DNA of 60,000 nucleotides from Cryptomeria japonica (lineage: Eukaryota; Streptophyta; Pinopsida; Cupressales; Cupressaceae), in assembly GCF_030272615.1 (NCBI RefSeq), contig NC_081414.1, forward strand, positions 332,865,427 to 332,925,426, given 5' to 3'. Shown here in pieces: positions 10,734-22,349 of this stretch. The notes beneath the pieces are model-generated. The model saw only the letters and a list, made by a program, of their open reading frames with translations. It ran no database searches and was not told the DNA's origin. Every line of letters starts with the position of its first letter. Positions within the stretch are counted from its first letter, which is position 1. Made by a program: the position numbers and the translations under genes.

Positions 10734-12620
10734 AACCAACACTTGCAAAGGTGTAAAAAACAACAATGGACACACTAGCATCAATCCATGCTATTCCAAG
10801 TAACGAATCTCAAAAAATTAATAACCATACCCTAGGGGACGCTATGTACCACAACACTTCTAGTTTGAGGATATAGCATAAATGAATTAACACAAGAAAA
10901 AAGGAGAGCTCATATGCCTCCCCTTAAGATGTCAACATACCTCTAGGTTGATATCTTAAGGTAGATAGTGATCAAGGTTAAGCACCTTCAACACCAAGAA
11001 GATACCCTTAATAAACATACATGCATTCCAAGCTAGAAAGAAAGATCCTTGTACATGCCTCATTGCTATAAGAAAGGAAGAGATAGTTGTAAAATAGATG
11101 TTATGGAAACATTACATAATTTAAATGAAGGCAACCAAAAGAATGCAAAGAGATTAAAAAACTCTATAGAGCAACTATTTTACATACCTCAAATACAAAA
11201 TTGTGGGTTAGAACAATAAAAAATGACAAATCAAGGAAATAATGAAAGATCCACACCAAATTCTTATACAATGCAGTCCAGTTGAAGGATTTTCATTCAA
11301 CACAAGATAGTGAAGGGGTCATTATGATGATTTATTTGAAGGTTCATAAGTTAGAGGTAGTCACTAACATATAAAGAGTGAATAAATTGAAGAGCCTCAT
11401 GAATTGCCAGCGTAGCATGAGGATGTATGATGTTAACAATAGAAAAATGATATTATGATGGTGGTGAAACTACAAAAAGTTTTGATCATATTTTTATTGA
11501 GAATGAAAGAAACCACCTTGAGCTCATGAATGATAGGCATCATGTTGTAGAGTATCAACCCTTGTTGAAAAAGGGTGTCATATTTTTGAGGCTCGATCAG
11601 TGCAAGGAGACATTTTGTGTATATGAAGTGGTTTCAATTATCCATTTTGTGTATAAGTAGAGGAGAGGTCGATGTCTTTATTTATTTGCCTACAAAACAA
11701 TAAAAGAGGTCCTAATCAAGGAACACACACATCCAAGCAAGGAGAGAATTTGGATTCAGGACAATTCTATGCAAGAAAGGATATGAAGTTATAAAAGATA
11801 AAAATCAACAAAGGTATAGTGGACCCTTAAAAAAGAGGAACAATTGACAACTATTATTCTTGCTCCACAATGTAGAGACAAGAAGAACTAGGCTATTACG
11901 TTGCCTCCCAAGTATGATTGCACATGAAATCGTAGTACCATGAATGACAATGAGCCCCTAATAGGTAATTAAGCTAGCAATGTCATATAGCAAGATAAAA
12001 ACATAATAGGTTATAAATGTCATTTAGAAGGGATATGGTGAGTGTATACCTCATTGTCACCTATTATTCAAATGTTACTAGAACTACAATAAGTTGTTGA
12101 ATTTTAATCTCCAAATCTTGACATTCATTAGTGGAATAGTTGATGATGCTTGAAAAAAGGATTGTCCTAATTTTGTTTATGGTTTTTTCTTTAATTTTTC
12201 AAGGGGAGAATAATACAATTGGCTTTAAGAAACTCCCTTGAGACTTCATATTTGGATAGAGGGACCTTATATCAAATTAAGGAAGGAATGAGAGTGGTAT
12301 ATGTATTAGTGTAATTATTATACTTTTTGAATATTTATCCTTAGTATAATATTGGAAATAGTATCTTATACTAATTAGGGAGTCGTAATTAGGATATTAT
12401 TTTCCCATTTTTAGTTGTTGATCTCATTATTTAAGACACAAATGATTTTCATCATTTCTTTTCTTTATGTGGAATATATATCTAATGTAATTATTTATAT
12501 TTTTAATAAGAAAATAAATTTATTGTAGTAATCATGTGGTTTTCTAATTTTATCTCTTGTCTAAGAGAAAATATTGAGGATCATAACTCTAACATGGCTT
12601 TATTTTGGATGAGTAACAAA
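10734..12620. other. Gene-free AT-rich stretch
   Basis: No reading frame or RNA gene I can support. The part at about 12300-12600 (TTTAAGACAC as a possible TATA region, then T-rich sequence ending CTCTAACATGG) looks like a decayed LTR, but no partner copy or primer site is visible in the window. Confidence 0.5.
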
Positions 12621-12859
12621 ATTCCTCTATTATTTATCCTATGATAGATGTTCATACCTTGTTCAAAAACTTCCAATTTCTATGAGGCAGTCTGTCAAAT
12701 AGTTGGCGTACCATTTCAAAGATCCCATTTTTGCATAGGTTGGGGGATGTTGACAGAGCTTTACACCTATGCCCACACCAATAGAGAATTAGAAACATCA
12801 CTATCTGCAAGTGCAAAATAGATGGGTGACCGATGAATGAATTAAAGAAGGGGAATGAA

Positions 12860-13232
12860 GCCTATTGGTCTTTAGTCAAACACAATGATCATTGGGATTG
12901 CACAAAATAGACCTTTTAAATGCTTTAGAAAATTTCAATACTGTGAAGACGTGAACAAGGAATTCAAACTCCTAAAATTCCTCACAAAAATGACATCTCA
13001 TGGAATTCCACGATATGCAAAAAGTAGATTTGTTGAAAATATTTTTGAAACCTTAAGGCAAATGCACATGGTAGGTGTACAACCGAAATCCACAACCATT
13101 GCCAGCACCCTCTTCGTACACATCCAAGATTGGAACCTTGGAATAGGGTCTGGGCATCAATCAAAACATTAAGGGAGATTTTTAGATGTTGTAATTGCGA
13201 ATGCCCTGGTAGATATGACTGCAAAATGTGGG
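12860..13232 (+). pseudogene. Fragment of a PLS-type pentatricopeptide repeat (PPR) protein gene
   Basis: PPR proteins bind organellar RNA for editing and processing. Pieces of PPR repeats appear in order: NTMIIGIAQN near 12881 (family form like AMI.GYAQNG), then FETLRQMHMVGVQPKSTTIA at about 13041-13100 (like F.QMQ.AGVKPNSTT.AS), then DVVIANALVDMTAKCGSI at about 13177-13230 (like DVVV.NALVDMYAKCGSI). The last part is in another frame from the ATG-led stretch 12885-13172, and TAA at about 13169 interrupts the HQS...GRFLDVV segment. So it is a broken relic of a PLS/DYW-class gene, fewer than three repeats long, with no start or C-terminal domain. This is the only host-gene-like coding sequence I can name here. 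Confidence 0.75.
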
Positions 13233-13799
13233 AGCATAAAACAAAACATATGAACTGTTTTTTGAAAAAAAAAAAATTCCCCAAAAAGGATGTCAATTCA
13301 TACCCGGGAGCATGCCCTATTCCATTTTCACATGTTATCCCTTTTCCGTCAGGCCTTCAATCTATGGAAAAATCCATATCCAATTCTTGGGCGAGGGAAG
13401 AAGAGCTTTGCTTTTCTCGAGATCACCATTCATTTCTAGCTGGACTCAAGCGGAATGAATTCTATAGATATGATCTCTATTACTTAGAAAAAATCGGTGG
13501 CATTATGACACAACCTCTCATCTATTGCCAGAGTTTGATAGAGGTGGAACTACGAAGAGCCAATCTAGGTGGGAGGATGTTGACACACCTACCCTATTCC
13601 TGCATTAGCTGACATTTCTCCCATTTTTGCAAATTCCATGAGTCGAGAATGCTTGGAGCTGGCATTAATCGGTCAAAATGGTTCATGATTCATGCTTACT
13701 ATGGGTGGGAGTACACTACTGGGGCAGCAACATGAGAATGGGAAGAGGCCGCGAAAATGATTTGAAATTTCTTGGTCTTTTTTTTTTTTAAGTAATGCC
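13233..13799 (+). other. Unrecognised stretch with an open frame, no assignable gene
   Basis: An open frame runs to 13612 in the same frame as 13130. After an A-run at 13268-13278 it reads NSYPGACPIPFSHVIPF, then FSRDHHSFLAGLKRNEFYRY and IGGIMTQPLIYCQSLIEVEL. I do not recognise it. Because its upstream half is out of frame with the PPR remnant, the frame may be fortuitous or a separate gene relic. A T-run at 13779-13789 follows. Confidence 0.3.
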
Positions 13800-13985
13800 C
13801 GCTATCATCGGAATTTTGATGAACACGGACACTTTTTGTAAAAAAGCACAAATGTCATTGCCAATTCCTTCTTTGTTGAAAACATATATTGAATTATCAT
13901 CAGAATTCCAATGAATGCGGACAATTTTTCAAAAAAAAATCAAATTTGTTCACAATATACCTTCTTCGTCGGAAACCTCCATCGG
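13800..13985. repeat. Two degenerate ~90-bp direct repeats
   Basis: CTATCATCGGAATTTTGATG...ACGGACACTTTTTG...CCTTCTTTGTTGAAAAC (from about 13801) is repeated as TTATCATCAGAATTCCAATG...GCGGACAATTTTTC...CCTTCTTCGTCGGAAAC (from about 13894), and a third start, CATCGGAATTTT, lies at about 13981. Such subterminal repeats are typical of DNA transposon ends, but no terminal inverted repeat or transposase is visible. They adjoin the point where the neighbouring copia gag breaks off. Confidence 0.45.
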
Positions 13986-14009
13986 AATTTTAGGCCAAAT
14001 GTATTAGTG

Positions 14010-14401
14010 TCATATCTCACTCGGTAACCATCAAGTTTAGTAATCTTCACTATAGGATTACCTTCATTAAGAGTCTCCAACTTATCCCATATAGCCTTTC
14101 CAAATGATTTGTCTGTTAATCCCATTATTTGTTGATCAGAAAGTGGACACAAGAGGGCTTCTCTTTCTCTACAATCATTATCAAGCTCCTTGTCCAAGTT
14201 TGCCGGAGGAGGATTGCCAAATCTCAAGTTAAAGGGTGTGACACCATTCTGTGTGATCTCCCAAATCTTCTTGCCAAGACATATTAGATGAGTCTCCATA
14301 TGAATCTTCCATACTGTGTAATTTGTTCCATCAAGCCTCAGAATATCCCCTTGAAAGATAGCTCCAGAATAATTGGATGAACTTGAACTGTTAGTCACCA
14401 T
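14010..14401 (-). pseudogene. Copia element B Gag, N-terminal fragment
   Basis: From ATG at 14401 the frame reads MVTNSSSSSNYSGAIFQGD, then LRLDGTNYTVWKIHMETHL and MGLTDKSFGKAIWDKLETLN, clearly the Gag N-terminus also seen in elements A and C. Similarity ends at YRVRYD near 14010. The remaining frame to 13940 runs into unrelated repeat sequence. It retains about 130 of the roughly 370 residues of a full copia Gag and lacks the zinc knuckle. Confidence 0.85.
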
Positions 14402-14444
14402 ATGATCTTCCTCAAGTGGTTAAGATTTCTGAGAGATGACCAAA

Positions 14445-14456
14445 GCTCTGATACCA
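14445..14456 (-). other. Primer-binding site of element B
   Basis: GCTCTGATACCA on the plus strand is the reverse complement of TGGTATCAGAGC, two bases from the LTR end at 14459. Confidence 0.85.
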
Positions 14457-14458
14457 AT

Positions 14459-15638
14459 TGTTAGATAGTTTAGATAACCAGAAGACAACTGAGAGGGGGG
14501 GTGGTGAATCAATTGTCTCAGATTATAAGAACATTCAGCAATTAAAACTTTAATACCGGAACCCAAAACAATAATACCAGAATAGCAGTTAATCTAATTA
14601 ATCATAAAAAATAATCATAGAATAAAAGTCATCCACACAACACCAAGATTTGTACATGGAATACATGATAAAGGGAAAAACCATGGTGGCAAGCCTACCC
14701 ACAGTCAGATAATACTTCTGCAGTAAGTATGTGAATTACAAAGAAGGGGTCTGCACTTGTAGGAAGGCCAACGGCCTAGAGCACACTGATCACCACAAAA
14801 GGAGCCTCACTAACTACATAGAAATCCAGACTACGATTCAAAGAAGTGTTGAACTACAAAAGATATCATCTCCTATGCCAGAGTATAGTTCTGATTAAGC
14901 TCAATATCGGAGGACTAAATCCTCTTATATAAACCCAATTTGATCTCCAATGATTGACCAAATCCTCTTCCTAAATGATATTGCATTTATTTGCACATTA
15001 CATTCCTTGACCATGAGCTCTTACATTAACCATTATGATCTACAATGAGATCTTACATCTATTTATACAAACCCTCAACCATAAACAATAAGGTCAGACA
15101 CCAGACAATAAACCAATTACATAATTACAAACCATATTGGCCTTAGCCCAAACAAGTAATATCAACACATAAAACATCTCGAAAATACATCAATAGGTCC
15201 TATCCACACATTACATTAAAGTCAGTCCATACGCTAGATCAATCAAGACTAAGTATAGGTTCACATGCTTCAACAATGATCTCGAAACACCAAGTCTCAA
15301 ACATGATTACCAATAGCATCCTGAAACTCCATCAGAAGCTGCACTAACACCACTTAAGCAATTCATCAAAGATCTCCATCAAAATCTCTACCGGTGAAAC
15401 CCTAGCCAAAACCAAAAACCAATCTTCTAAGTAAGCGAGATAGCATCCAATCACCAGACCAAAACCAACTGACGAAATATGAGTATAAGTCTCATGAATA
15501 AGACAATTCCATCACCAAACTATATCGTAGCCTGCCAGAACATATCAGATCCATGTTAACCAGAAACCACTTAACCTACCTAGACTATAAGGGTGTTGGT
15601 AAAGCATCCAAACAACTAGTGTTGACATCAATGCAACA
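14459..15638 (-). repeat. 5' LTR of copia element B
   Basis: The inner end is clear (TGTTAGATAG at 14459, i.e. CTATCTAACA on the element strand). The outer end is placed at GCAACA (15638) by comparison with elements A and C and could be off by 10 bp or so. Length is about 1,180 bp. Confidence 0.65.
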
Positions 15639-16314
15639 CATAATTAAATGTGTTGATGGGATGATCAACAAGCTATCCAAAAGGACCTAATCATATGTGA
15701 TGACACGTGGTGAAAGTATGTGGCACATAAATATATGGACATGAGGAGAATGTGTTAGTGCCACCCGAACCACCACTAGCATCACCCTCATGTGGTTGAG
15801 CTAGTGTCATAGTCTGCGAACCAAAAGGCCACCCAAAGAGTGAATAGTTGATATAGTCCATGATACTTCCTCAGCAGTAATATATCTAGAGGTTAATCTA
15901 GAGGTGGGCGAGCAATGTGAGGAAGGGGAACATATGGGGCCTAACTACTCAAGCTACATCGGGTCTATCCTGGGGCATACCTCCCCCTCACACCCTGGAA
16001 ATGTCAAATGCCAAAGTAGTTGACACGCTTGCCTAAAACAAACTTGGCATATAATTTCTTGTTGAAGTAAAATGGCACATCAATTTTGTTGTTGGGTGGT
16101 CTATCAAAAACCATCCACCAAAAATCCCAAAATTTATCTCACATAGCATCATTTTGAAACCATTTGATGGAAAGTTTGGGTTTTTTGACATCTATGGGTT
16201 GTCTGAAGTTGCTCAACTAACAAATAGGGTATCAATTTTGGATTTAGATATCTTGAGGTTCTTCACCTCCTCATAGAACAAGCCATTCACATATTGTTCC
16301 CTGAATGCTTCTCA
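15639..16314. other. Unassigned, no supported gene
   Basis: Minus-strand frames are short and interrupted. One of them leads into the frame at 16315-16530, so this stretch may hold the broken downstream part of the same unknown coding sequence (for example EAFREQYVNGLFYEEVKNL just past its stop). Nothing recognisable. Confidence 0.3.
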
Positions 16315-16530
16315 CTACAAAAGAGTGGCATTATGCTCAGTGGTAATGGTTTCTACATTAGAGATTATTTCCTTTAGTGCAGCTAACATGGGGGATAGAT
16401 GAGGTATTGTGATATAAACATTAGTAATGCGCCTCAATTGGTCTAAATTTTGACCAATTAACTCATGAATTGAGGGGGGGTTTGGTTGAAGAGGGTTTGG
16501 TGGTTGTGGATTCTCCTTATTATTAGCCAT
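16315..16530 (-). CDS. Hypothetical short protein frame, 71 codons
   Basis: It starts MANNKENPQPPNPLQPNPPS, a proline/asparagine-rich N-terminus, then a helical-looking part (HELIGQNLDQLRRI) and ends TTEHNATLL before a stop. Immediately after the stop the same frame continues EAFREQYVNGLFYEEVKNLK, so the stop may be a recent break in a longer frame. The proline-rich start resembles openings of some plant retroelement Gag proteins, but no zinc knuckle or other motif supports this. Function unknown, and it may be a pseudogene. Confidence 0.3.
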   Translation of the reverse strand: MANNKENPQPPNPLQPNPPSIHELIGQNLDQLRRITNVYITIPHLSPMLAALKEIISNVETITTEHNATLL

Positions 16531-16816
16531 TTTACCTTATTGAAGTTGAAAGTTTAGATTTAATTAATATATTGAAAACAACATAGTGTATTTGAAATTA
16601 AAAAAACCTAATTTATAATTAAAAAATAAAAAATAAAAATAAAAATGCAAATGAATGATAAAAAGACAAGGAAATAAAAAAAATTCATACCTAATGCTTG
16701 GATTTGATGAAAAACTGCTCGAGGAATTGGATATCAAGTCACTCCAAAATGCCAAATCCATTGGTAAAAATGACCCATGGGTGGGCATAGGCTGGATATT
16801 TAAAATAGCCACAAGT

Positions 16817-16923
16817 ATCAAATATCAGATACCCTTTTCATGTTTTCCATTGTATATTAATAAGATATATTACTAATGTATGATAATATGTATTAATAAT
16901 ACATATTATTAATATAAATATAC

Positions 16924-16963
<40 letters not shown>

Positions 16964-17064
16964 ATATATGTGTATATATATATACATATATATGTATATA
17001 TATACATATATATACATATATATATACACACATATATATATAGATATATATTTATATATATATG

Positions 17065-17096
<32 letters not shown>

Positions 17097-17185
17097 TATA
17101 ATACATATTACTAATACATAAATATATATTAATAATTATTATATATTATATAAGTTTAATAATATTGGATATCTGATATTTTTGA
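16817..17185. repeat. (TA)n-rich microsatellite inside an inverted repeat
   Basis: 16917-17102 is almost pure TA/TG/CA dinucleotide repeat. It is flanked by mirrored sequence: TATCAAATATCAGATACC (16817-16834) on the left and the near-complement GGATATCTGATATTTTTGA (about 17167-17185) on the right, with AATACATATTA also on both sides. The whole may be a small foldback element with an expanded TA core, or a cruciform-prone microsatellite. Confidence 0.65.
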
Positions 17186-17343
17186 ATATCCGTTATGCTT
17201 TGGCTTTTTCCATGGCTACATGTACTGACATCCAAGCCAAGAAAAATGTCAACACAGGATTTTCACATTTTTGGGCAAATGGAAAAGGAATTCCTGCACA
17301 TACCCATCTTGAGATATTAAGATTATGATTAGATGCATGATAA

Positions 17344-18420
17344 TGTTAGGACCCGAAAGGCAACTAAGAGGGGGGGTGAATCAGTTGTCAATGAATTTCA
17401 ACCCAATTATAACTTAATCAAACTTGATACTTAATACCAGTAAGCCAAACTTAATGTCGGTTAACAGATTAACAATTAATATCAATATCAATGAAACTTA
17501 ATGCATGAAACAAAAAGAGAAACAACATCCACAACACATAACATAGAGATTTTAACGTGGAAACCCTATAAGAAGAAAAACCATGGTGGGAAACCTTACC
17601 CACAATCAGATGATACTACTGCAGATAGTATGTGTATACAAATGGGGTTTGCACATGCAGAAAGGCCAACCACCTAGAGTACACTTCTCGAATGAGAGTC
17701 ACAATGACTACAATAGGATGGCTAAATCCTACAATAATGTACTACTCAAAATAGCATCTCCAATGCTAGATTCAGTACCAGTTAAGCTTTGATAATCACC
17801 TTCAAACCTTCCTTGAACCTTCTCTATGGTCTGCTCATATGATCTTCAATATTCACACATATAATGTTGCAATACCATAACCTTACATACCATATCCTAT
17901 ATCCTATATCTCATCAATTGAGATCTTACATATATACAAAACCTAAGACCAAATGTGTAGGTTGTCTCACTAAGAATATTACAATTAAATCAATTATAAA
18001 TAAGTCAAGATGCAATGCATCATGTTGGCTCAATACATTAACAACAATATCCAATCAATAAATCATCTCCATAACATGTCATGCTGATCTGGAATAGTTA
18101 ATGCATATCGCTCCATAACCTAGACCAATTTGTCAGTAATGGCAATTATGTCAACCCAATTAGACCATTAACCAAAATACCAAAACCAAGTATCCAAACC
18201 ATGTCTTTGACATAATCAAATGATCTCCAGATGATAACAAGTCATCCTCAGTTCCGATGAACAATATAACTTGTCGGTGGACAATATGCTAGTGAATGTG
18301 CATAAGTCACTGAACTTGCCGGTGAACACAATGTGTTGGTTCAACATAGCTATAGATCTCCAAAAGGATAGGTGTTGACATCAATGACAAAACTAATGCA
18401 ACATATCCATAATACAACTA
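17344..18420 (-). repeat. 3' LTR of copia element C
   Basis: 1,077 bp, inner edge set by the polypurine tract at 18421-18432 and by alignment with the 5' copy. The edge reads TAGTTGTATT instead of TGTTGGTATT on the element strand. Confidence 0.88.
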
Positions 18421-18432
18421 ATCTCCCCCTTT
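18421..18432 (-). other. Polypurine tract of element C
   Basis: ATCTCCCCCTTT on the plus strand, i.e. AAAGGGGGAGAT on the element strand, the same tract and flanking context as element A. Tract-like C-runs also occur at about 18580-18595, 18630 and 18725. Confidence 0.8.
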
Positions 18433-18813
18433 GGCATTGATGGCAATACTAGATGAAAAAACATCTAAGTGCCAAAACATAATGCCAAAAACCAAAAATC
18501 AATAATCTCTAGAATAGATTAATACCAAAAATCAAAATCAAAATGCAGAGAGTATATATCTCTCCCTCAATGAATAATCTCTCCGCCTAGGATAATGTTT
18601 CCTAAATACAAAGTTTTTCCATAGATATCTCTCTCCCTTTGACATCAAATGCCAAAGAAATAAATACCAAAACATATAACCAACTAGTACAACCAATTAA
18701 TATAACCAACTAATATAACCAACTACTCCCCCTGAGAAGTAGCTCTCCTCCATCAAAGCCGGAAAAAGGTTTCTCTGTTAGTTTCAGTCGGTTTGATGTC
18801 AATCTTCAACTAT

Positions 18814-21809
18814 CTAAGTCTCTACCTGTGGGGGTACTACCCCAAGCTTCTCTCTACGATATTCAAAAGTTTTCTTAGGCAAAGGCTTAGTAAAGATGTC
18901 TACAATCCACTCTTTAGTATTCACATAAACCAATCTTACTTCTTTTGCTTCAACATTCTCTTTCAGAAAGTTATATTTGATAGAAACATGCTTAGTCTTA
19001 GAGTGAAATACCAGATTCTTTGATATATCAATTATTGTTGAATTATCACAATAAATGATTATAGGTTCTTTGCATTTTACCTTTATGTCCTTCAACATTT
19101 TCTTAATCCATAATACTTGAGTAAAATTAGTTGTTGCTACAACATATTCTGATTATGTTGTTGATAATGATGTACAACTCTTCTTCTTGCTCAACCATAA
19201 AATCAATCTGCTACTAAGAAAGAATGTTCCGCCAGTGGTGCTCTTTCTGTCATCTACATCTCCTGCCCAATTTTTATCGGTGTATGCACATAAATCAAAA
19301 TTTTAATCTTTAAGATACCATAAACCAAGATTTGTTGTGCCTTGTAGATACCAGAAAATCCTTTTTACTACTGATTCATAATTTTCTTTAGGATTACTCT
19401 AAAATCTTGAAACAATACATACTGCATTCATTATATCAGGTCTTATTTGTGTCAAATATAGTAAACCTCCAATCATAGATTTGTATCTTGTCGGATTAAC
19501 AGGAGTTGAATCATCCTTCAATGTCAATTTATCAATTGTAGTCGTAGGAGTACTTACCGGTTTGGAGTTTTCCATACCAAATTTCTTCAATAATTCCTTA
19601 AAGTTCTTTGTTTGACATATGAATATACCTTTATTAGTTTGTGAAATCTGCAATCCTAAAAATAATTTTATCTCCCCAATCATAGACATTTCAAATTCTT
19701 CCTACATCATGAAAAAAAACTTCAATAACCAATATGTCATTATTAGTCACTTTGAAATATAAGTTGTTGTCTGCATTACCTTTAGTGTAACCAAGCTTCA
19801 AAAGATATTTGTCCAATCTAACATACCAAGCTCTAGGAGCTTGCTTCAATCCATACAAAGCTTTCCTTAATCTACAATCCATATCCTTATCATTTATCAA
19901 TGAAAATCCATCAGGTTGTTCAATGTAAACTTCCTCTTCAAGATCACCATTCAGAAATGCACATTTTACATCCATCTGATATACTTTATAGTTCTTATGA
20001 GCTGCAAATGCAAGAAATAATCTGGTTGTCTCAATTCAAGCTACGGGTGCAAAGGTTTCATTATAAACAATTCCCTCCTTTTGTGAATATCCTTTACACA
20101 CTAATATTTCTTTGTTCCTAATTACCATACCATCTTCATTAAGTTTATTTATGAATACCCAATTAGTTCCAATTACATTTTTGTCTTTAGGTCGAGGAAC
20201 TAATGTCCATGTATTGTTCTTTTCAATTTGTTCTAATTCATCTTCCATTGCTTTAATCTAATGTTCATCTTGACAAGCTTCAATAACATATGCCGGTTCA
20301 ATTTGAGAAATTAAGCATACCTCTTTATTTTCTAGTCTTCATCTTGTCATAACACCTTGATACTTATTTTCAATTATCTGATTTTCTGAGTGACTCAGTC
20401 TTACATACCTGGGTTTATTCACATGTTGTTGTTCTTCAGTCACTGTGGAATTCTCTAATGATGCCAGTGTGACAAGACCCACACTTTGTATCGGTGCACT
20501 CTATATAGGTTCATTTATGATCATTTTAACTGTTGGTTCAGAATCTACAGACCTTGAATTTCCTCTAAAGTGTTCATCTATCTTCACATTTAATGCAATA
20601 TTTTATTAAAACATCTATATGCCTTTCTCTTAGATGAATAAACAAGAAATATTCCTTCATCACTTCTTGGATCAAATTTACCAATATACTCATCTCTCCT
20701 AATATAAAATTTGCTTCTAAAAATTCTGAAGTATTTAAGAGTAGGAGTATTACCAAACCATAGTTCATAAGGGGTCTTACCAGTTTCACCTTTGATGCAA
20801 ACTCTGTTAAAAGTGTAAACCACTATTTTCACTGCTTCTCTCCAATACACATGAAGTAACTTTGCTTCCAATATCATGCTTCTAGCTACTTCAAGAATAG
20901 TTATGTTCTTCCTTTCCACAATTTCATTTTGTTGAGGTGTCTGAGGTGCTGATAGTTGTCTTCTGATTCCATTCACTTCACAGAATGTAATAAATTCCTT
21001 AGATGTAAATTCACCTGATTGATCAGATCTCAAACATTTGATTTTATTACCAGTTCATTCTCTACCATTGCCTTGAATAATTTGAATTTTCCAAAAGCTT
21101 ATGATTTCTCCCTAAGAAAAGTAACCCAACACATTCTAGAATAATCATCAATAATTAGCATAAAGTATCTATCTCCTTGTAGACTTCTTGTTCTTTTTGG
21201 ACCACACAATTCAGTATAAATTAAATCAAGAACATTATTGGATTTCACATAAATACTCTTAAAAGTTGTTCTAACTTGCTTTCCCATTTAACATTCCTTA
21301 CATACTGGATTATGAGGTTTCACAATCTTAGGTAAATCCCTTACTGCCTTAGTTGAACTGATCTTTACAATGCAATCAAAATTTACATGACAAAGTCTCT
21401 TATGCCATAACCAACTTGAATCAATATGTGCAATCAAGCATGTCTTATCACTTTTGTTCAAATGAAAGATATTACCTTTAGTCTAATAACCGGTTGCAAT
21501 CTCCAATTCAGTTCCGTTCATGATTTTGCATTTACCATTCTTGAATTATAACTGAAATCCCTTTTCAACTAATTGACCAACACTCAAAACATTATGCTTC
21601 AAACCTTCAACATAATAAACATTGTCAGTATTGTTCTTACCATCAAAAGATATAGTGCCTTTTCCTTTGATCAAACAAGCTTTATCATCGCCAATTCGTA
21701 CTAGACCTTCACTATATTCTTGAAAAGATAATAATTTACTTTTATCACCAGTCATATGATGTGAACATCTGGAATCTATGATCCATTCATCCTTTTCTTC
21801 AATTTTAGT
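18814..21809 (-). pseudogene. Copia element C Pol: protease to RNase H
   Basis: Reading down the minus strand: protease remnant ending HHMTGDKSKLLSF (near 21750), GAG-pre-integrase zinc region, integrase core (LDLIYTELCGP, DDYSRMCWVTF, MRSDQSGEF near 21030, ERKNITI), VYWREAVK (tryptophan kept here but a stop in elements A and D), reverse transcriptase (NWVFINKLNEDG; MDVKCAFLNGDLEEEVYIEQ from 19975; LYGLKQAPRAWY), and RNase H ending near KPLPKKTFEY at about 18850. Frame changes occur near 21090, between 20590 and 20248, and near 19690, plus several stops. The FVDD catalytic loop is damaged (VFFHDVG region near 19700). Not functional. Confidence 0.92.
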
Positions 21810-22349
21810 TGTCAGGTTCTGCTCTACTAGTGGAACAATAGGTGTTGGTTGATCCTCTTTTATTGCAATAAAATCCCATCAATTGTTTGTCGGTTCTTCA
21901 TTAGAATCATCAGTAACTCCTTCATCAACATAGTAACATGATTTATCTTTGTTCTTCTTAAATCTGTATCTCTAATATTCAGGGTTAGGCTTATATGTTC
22001 TTTTTGCTTCCTCTCTCAATCTTGCATATCTGTCAAGACATCTAGATGCCATATGACCAACTTTATTGTAATTAAAACATTTAAATGGTTCTTTACCTTC
22101 ATACTTACTTCAAACTGGACCTTTAGGTATTTTCCTTGCAAATAGTGTTTTGAGTTCTTCATTTTCCCTTTTGATATCTTCAAGTTCTCTTGCATAAAGT
22201 GCTTTCCAATCAGATTTGTTAGATGATGATGATGATGTTGTAGATGATGATGCTCTAAAGGCTAAATCTGTCTTAATTGTAACAAAAGGACCAAATTTCT
22301 CAAGCTCAAATGCTAAAAGTTTTCCAACCAAGGTGTCCCTAGATACTGA
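21810..22349 (-). pseudogene. Copia element C Gag, C-terminal part
   Basis: Continues Gag from 31236 across the nested insertion in the same frame (LVGKLLAFELEKFG...). A serine run and an acidic coiled-coil-like region (RELEDIKRENEELKTLF) precede a zinc knuckle near 22045-22085 read as CFNYNKVGHMASRC, in which the second cysteine has become tyrosine. The nested element lies between the codons for TNTSV and the next shared residues. Confidence 0.88.

Larger units (their letters stand above)
14010..15638 (-). mobile_element. Truncated Ty1/copia element B: 5' LTR, primer site and gag start
   Basis: On the minus strand the order is LTR (15638 to 14459), primer site, then the start of gag, which breaks off near 14010. 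The rest of gag and all of pol are missing. The LTR end and leader resemble elements A and C (the C-run before CTCTCAGTTGTC), so it is a relative with a diverged LTR. No target duplication can be tested because the 3' half is gone. Confidence 0.8.

Noticed and set aside
16838-17106. Tyr/Ile-rich frames over the (TA)n block
   Set aside because: Simple translation of TATA/CATA repeats, not a gene.
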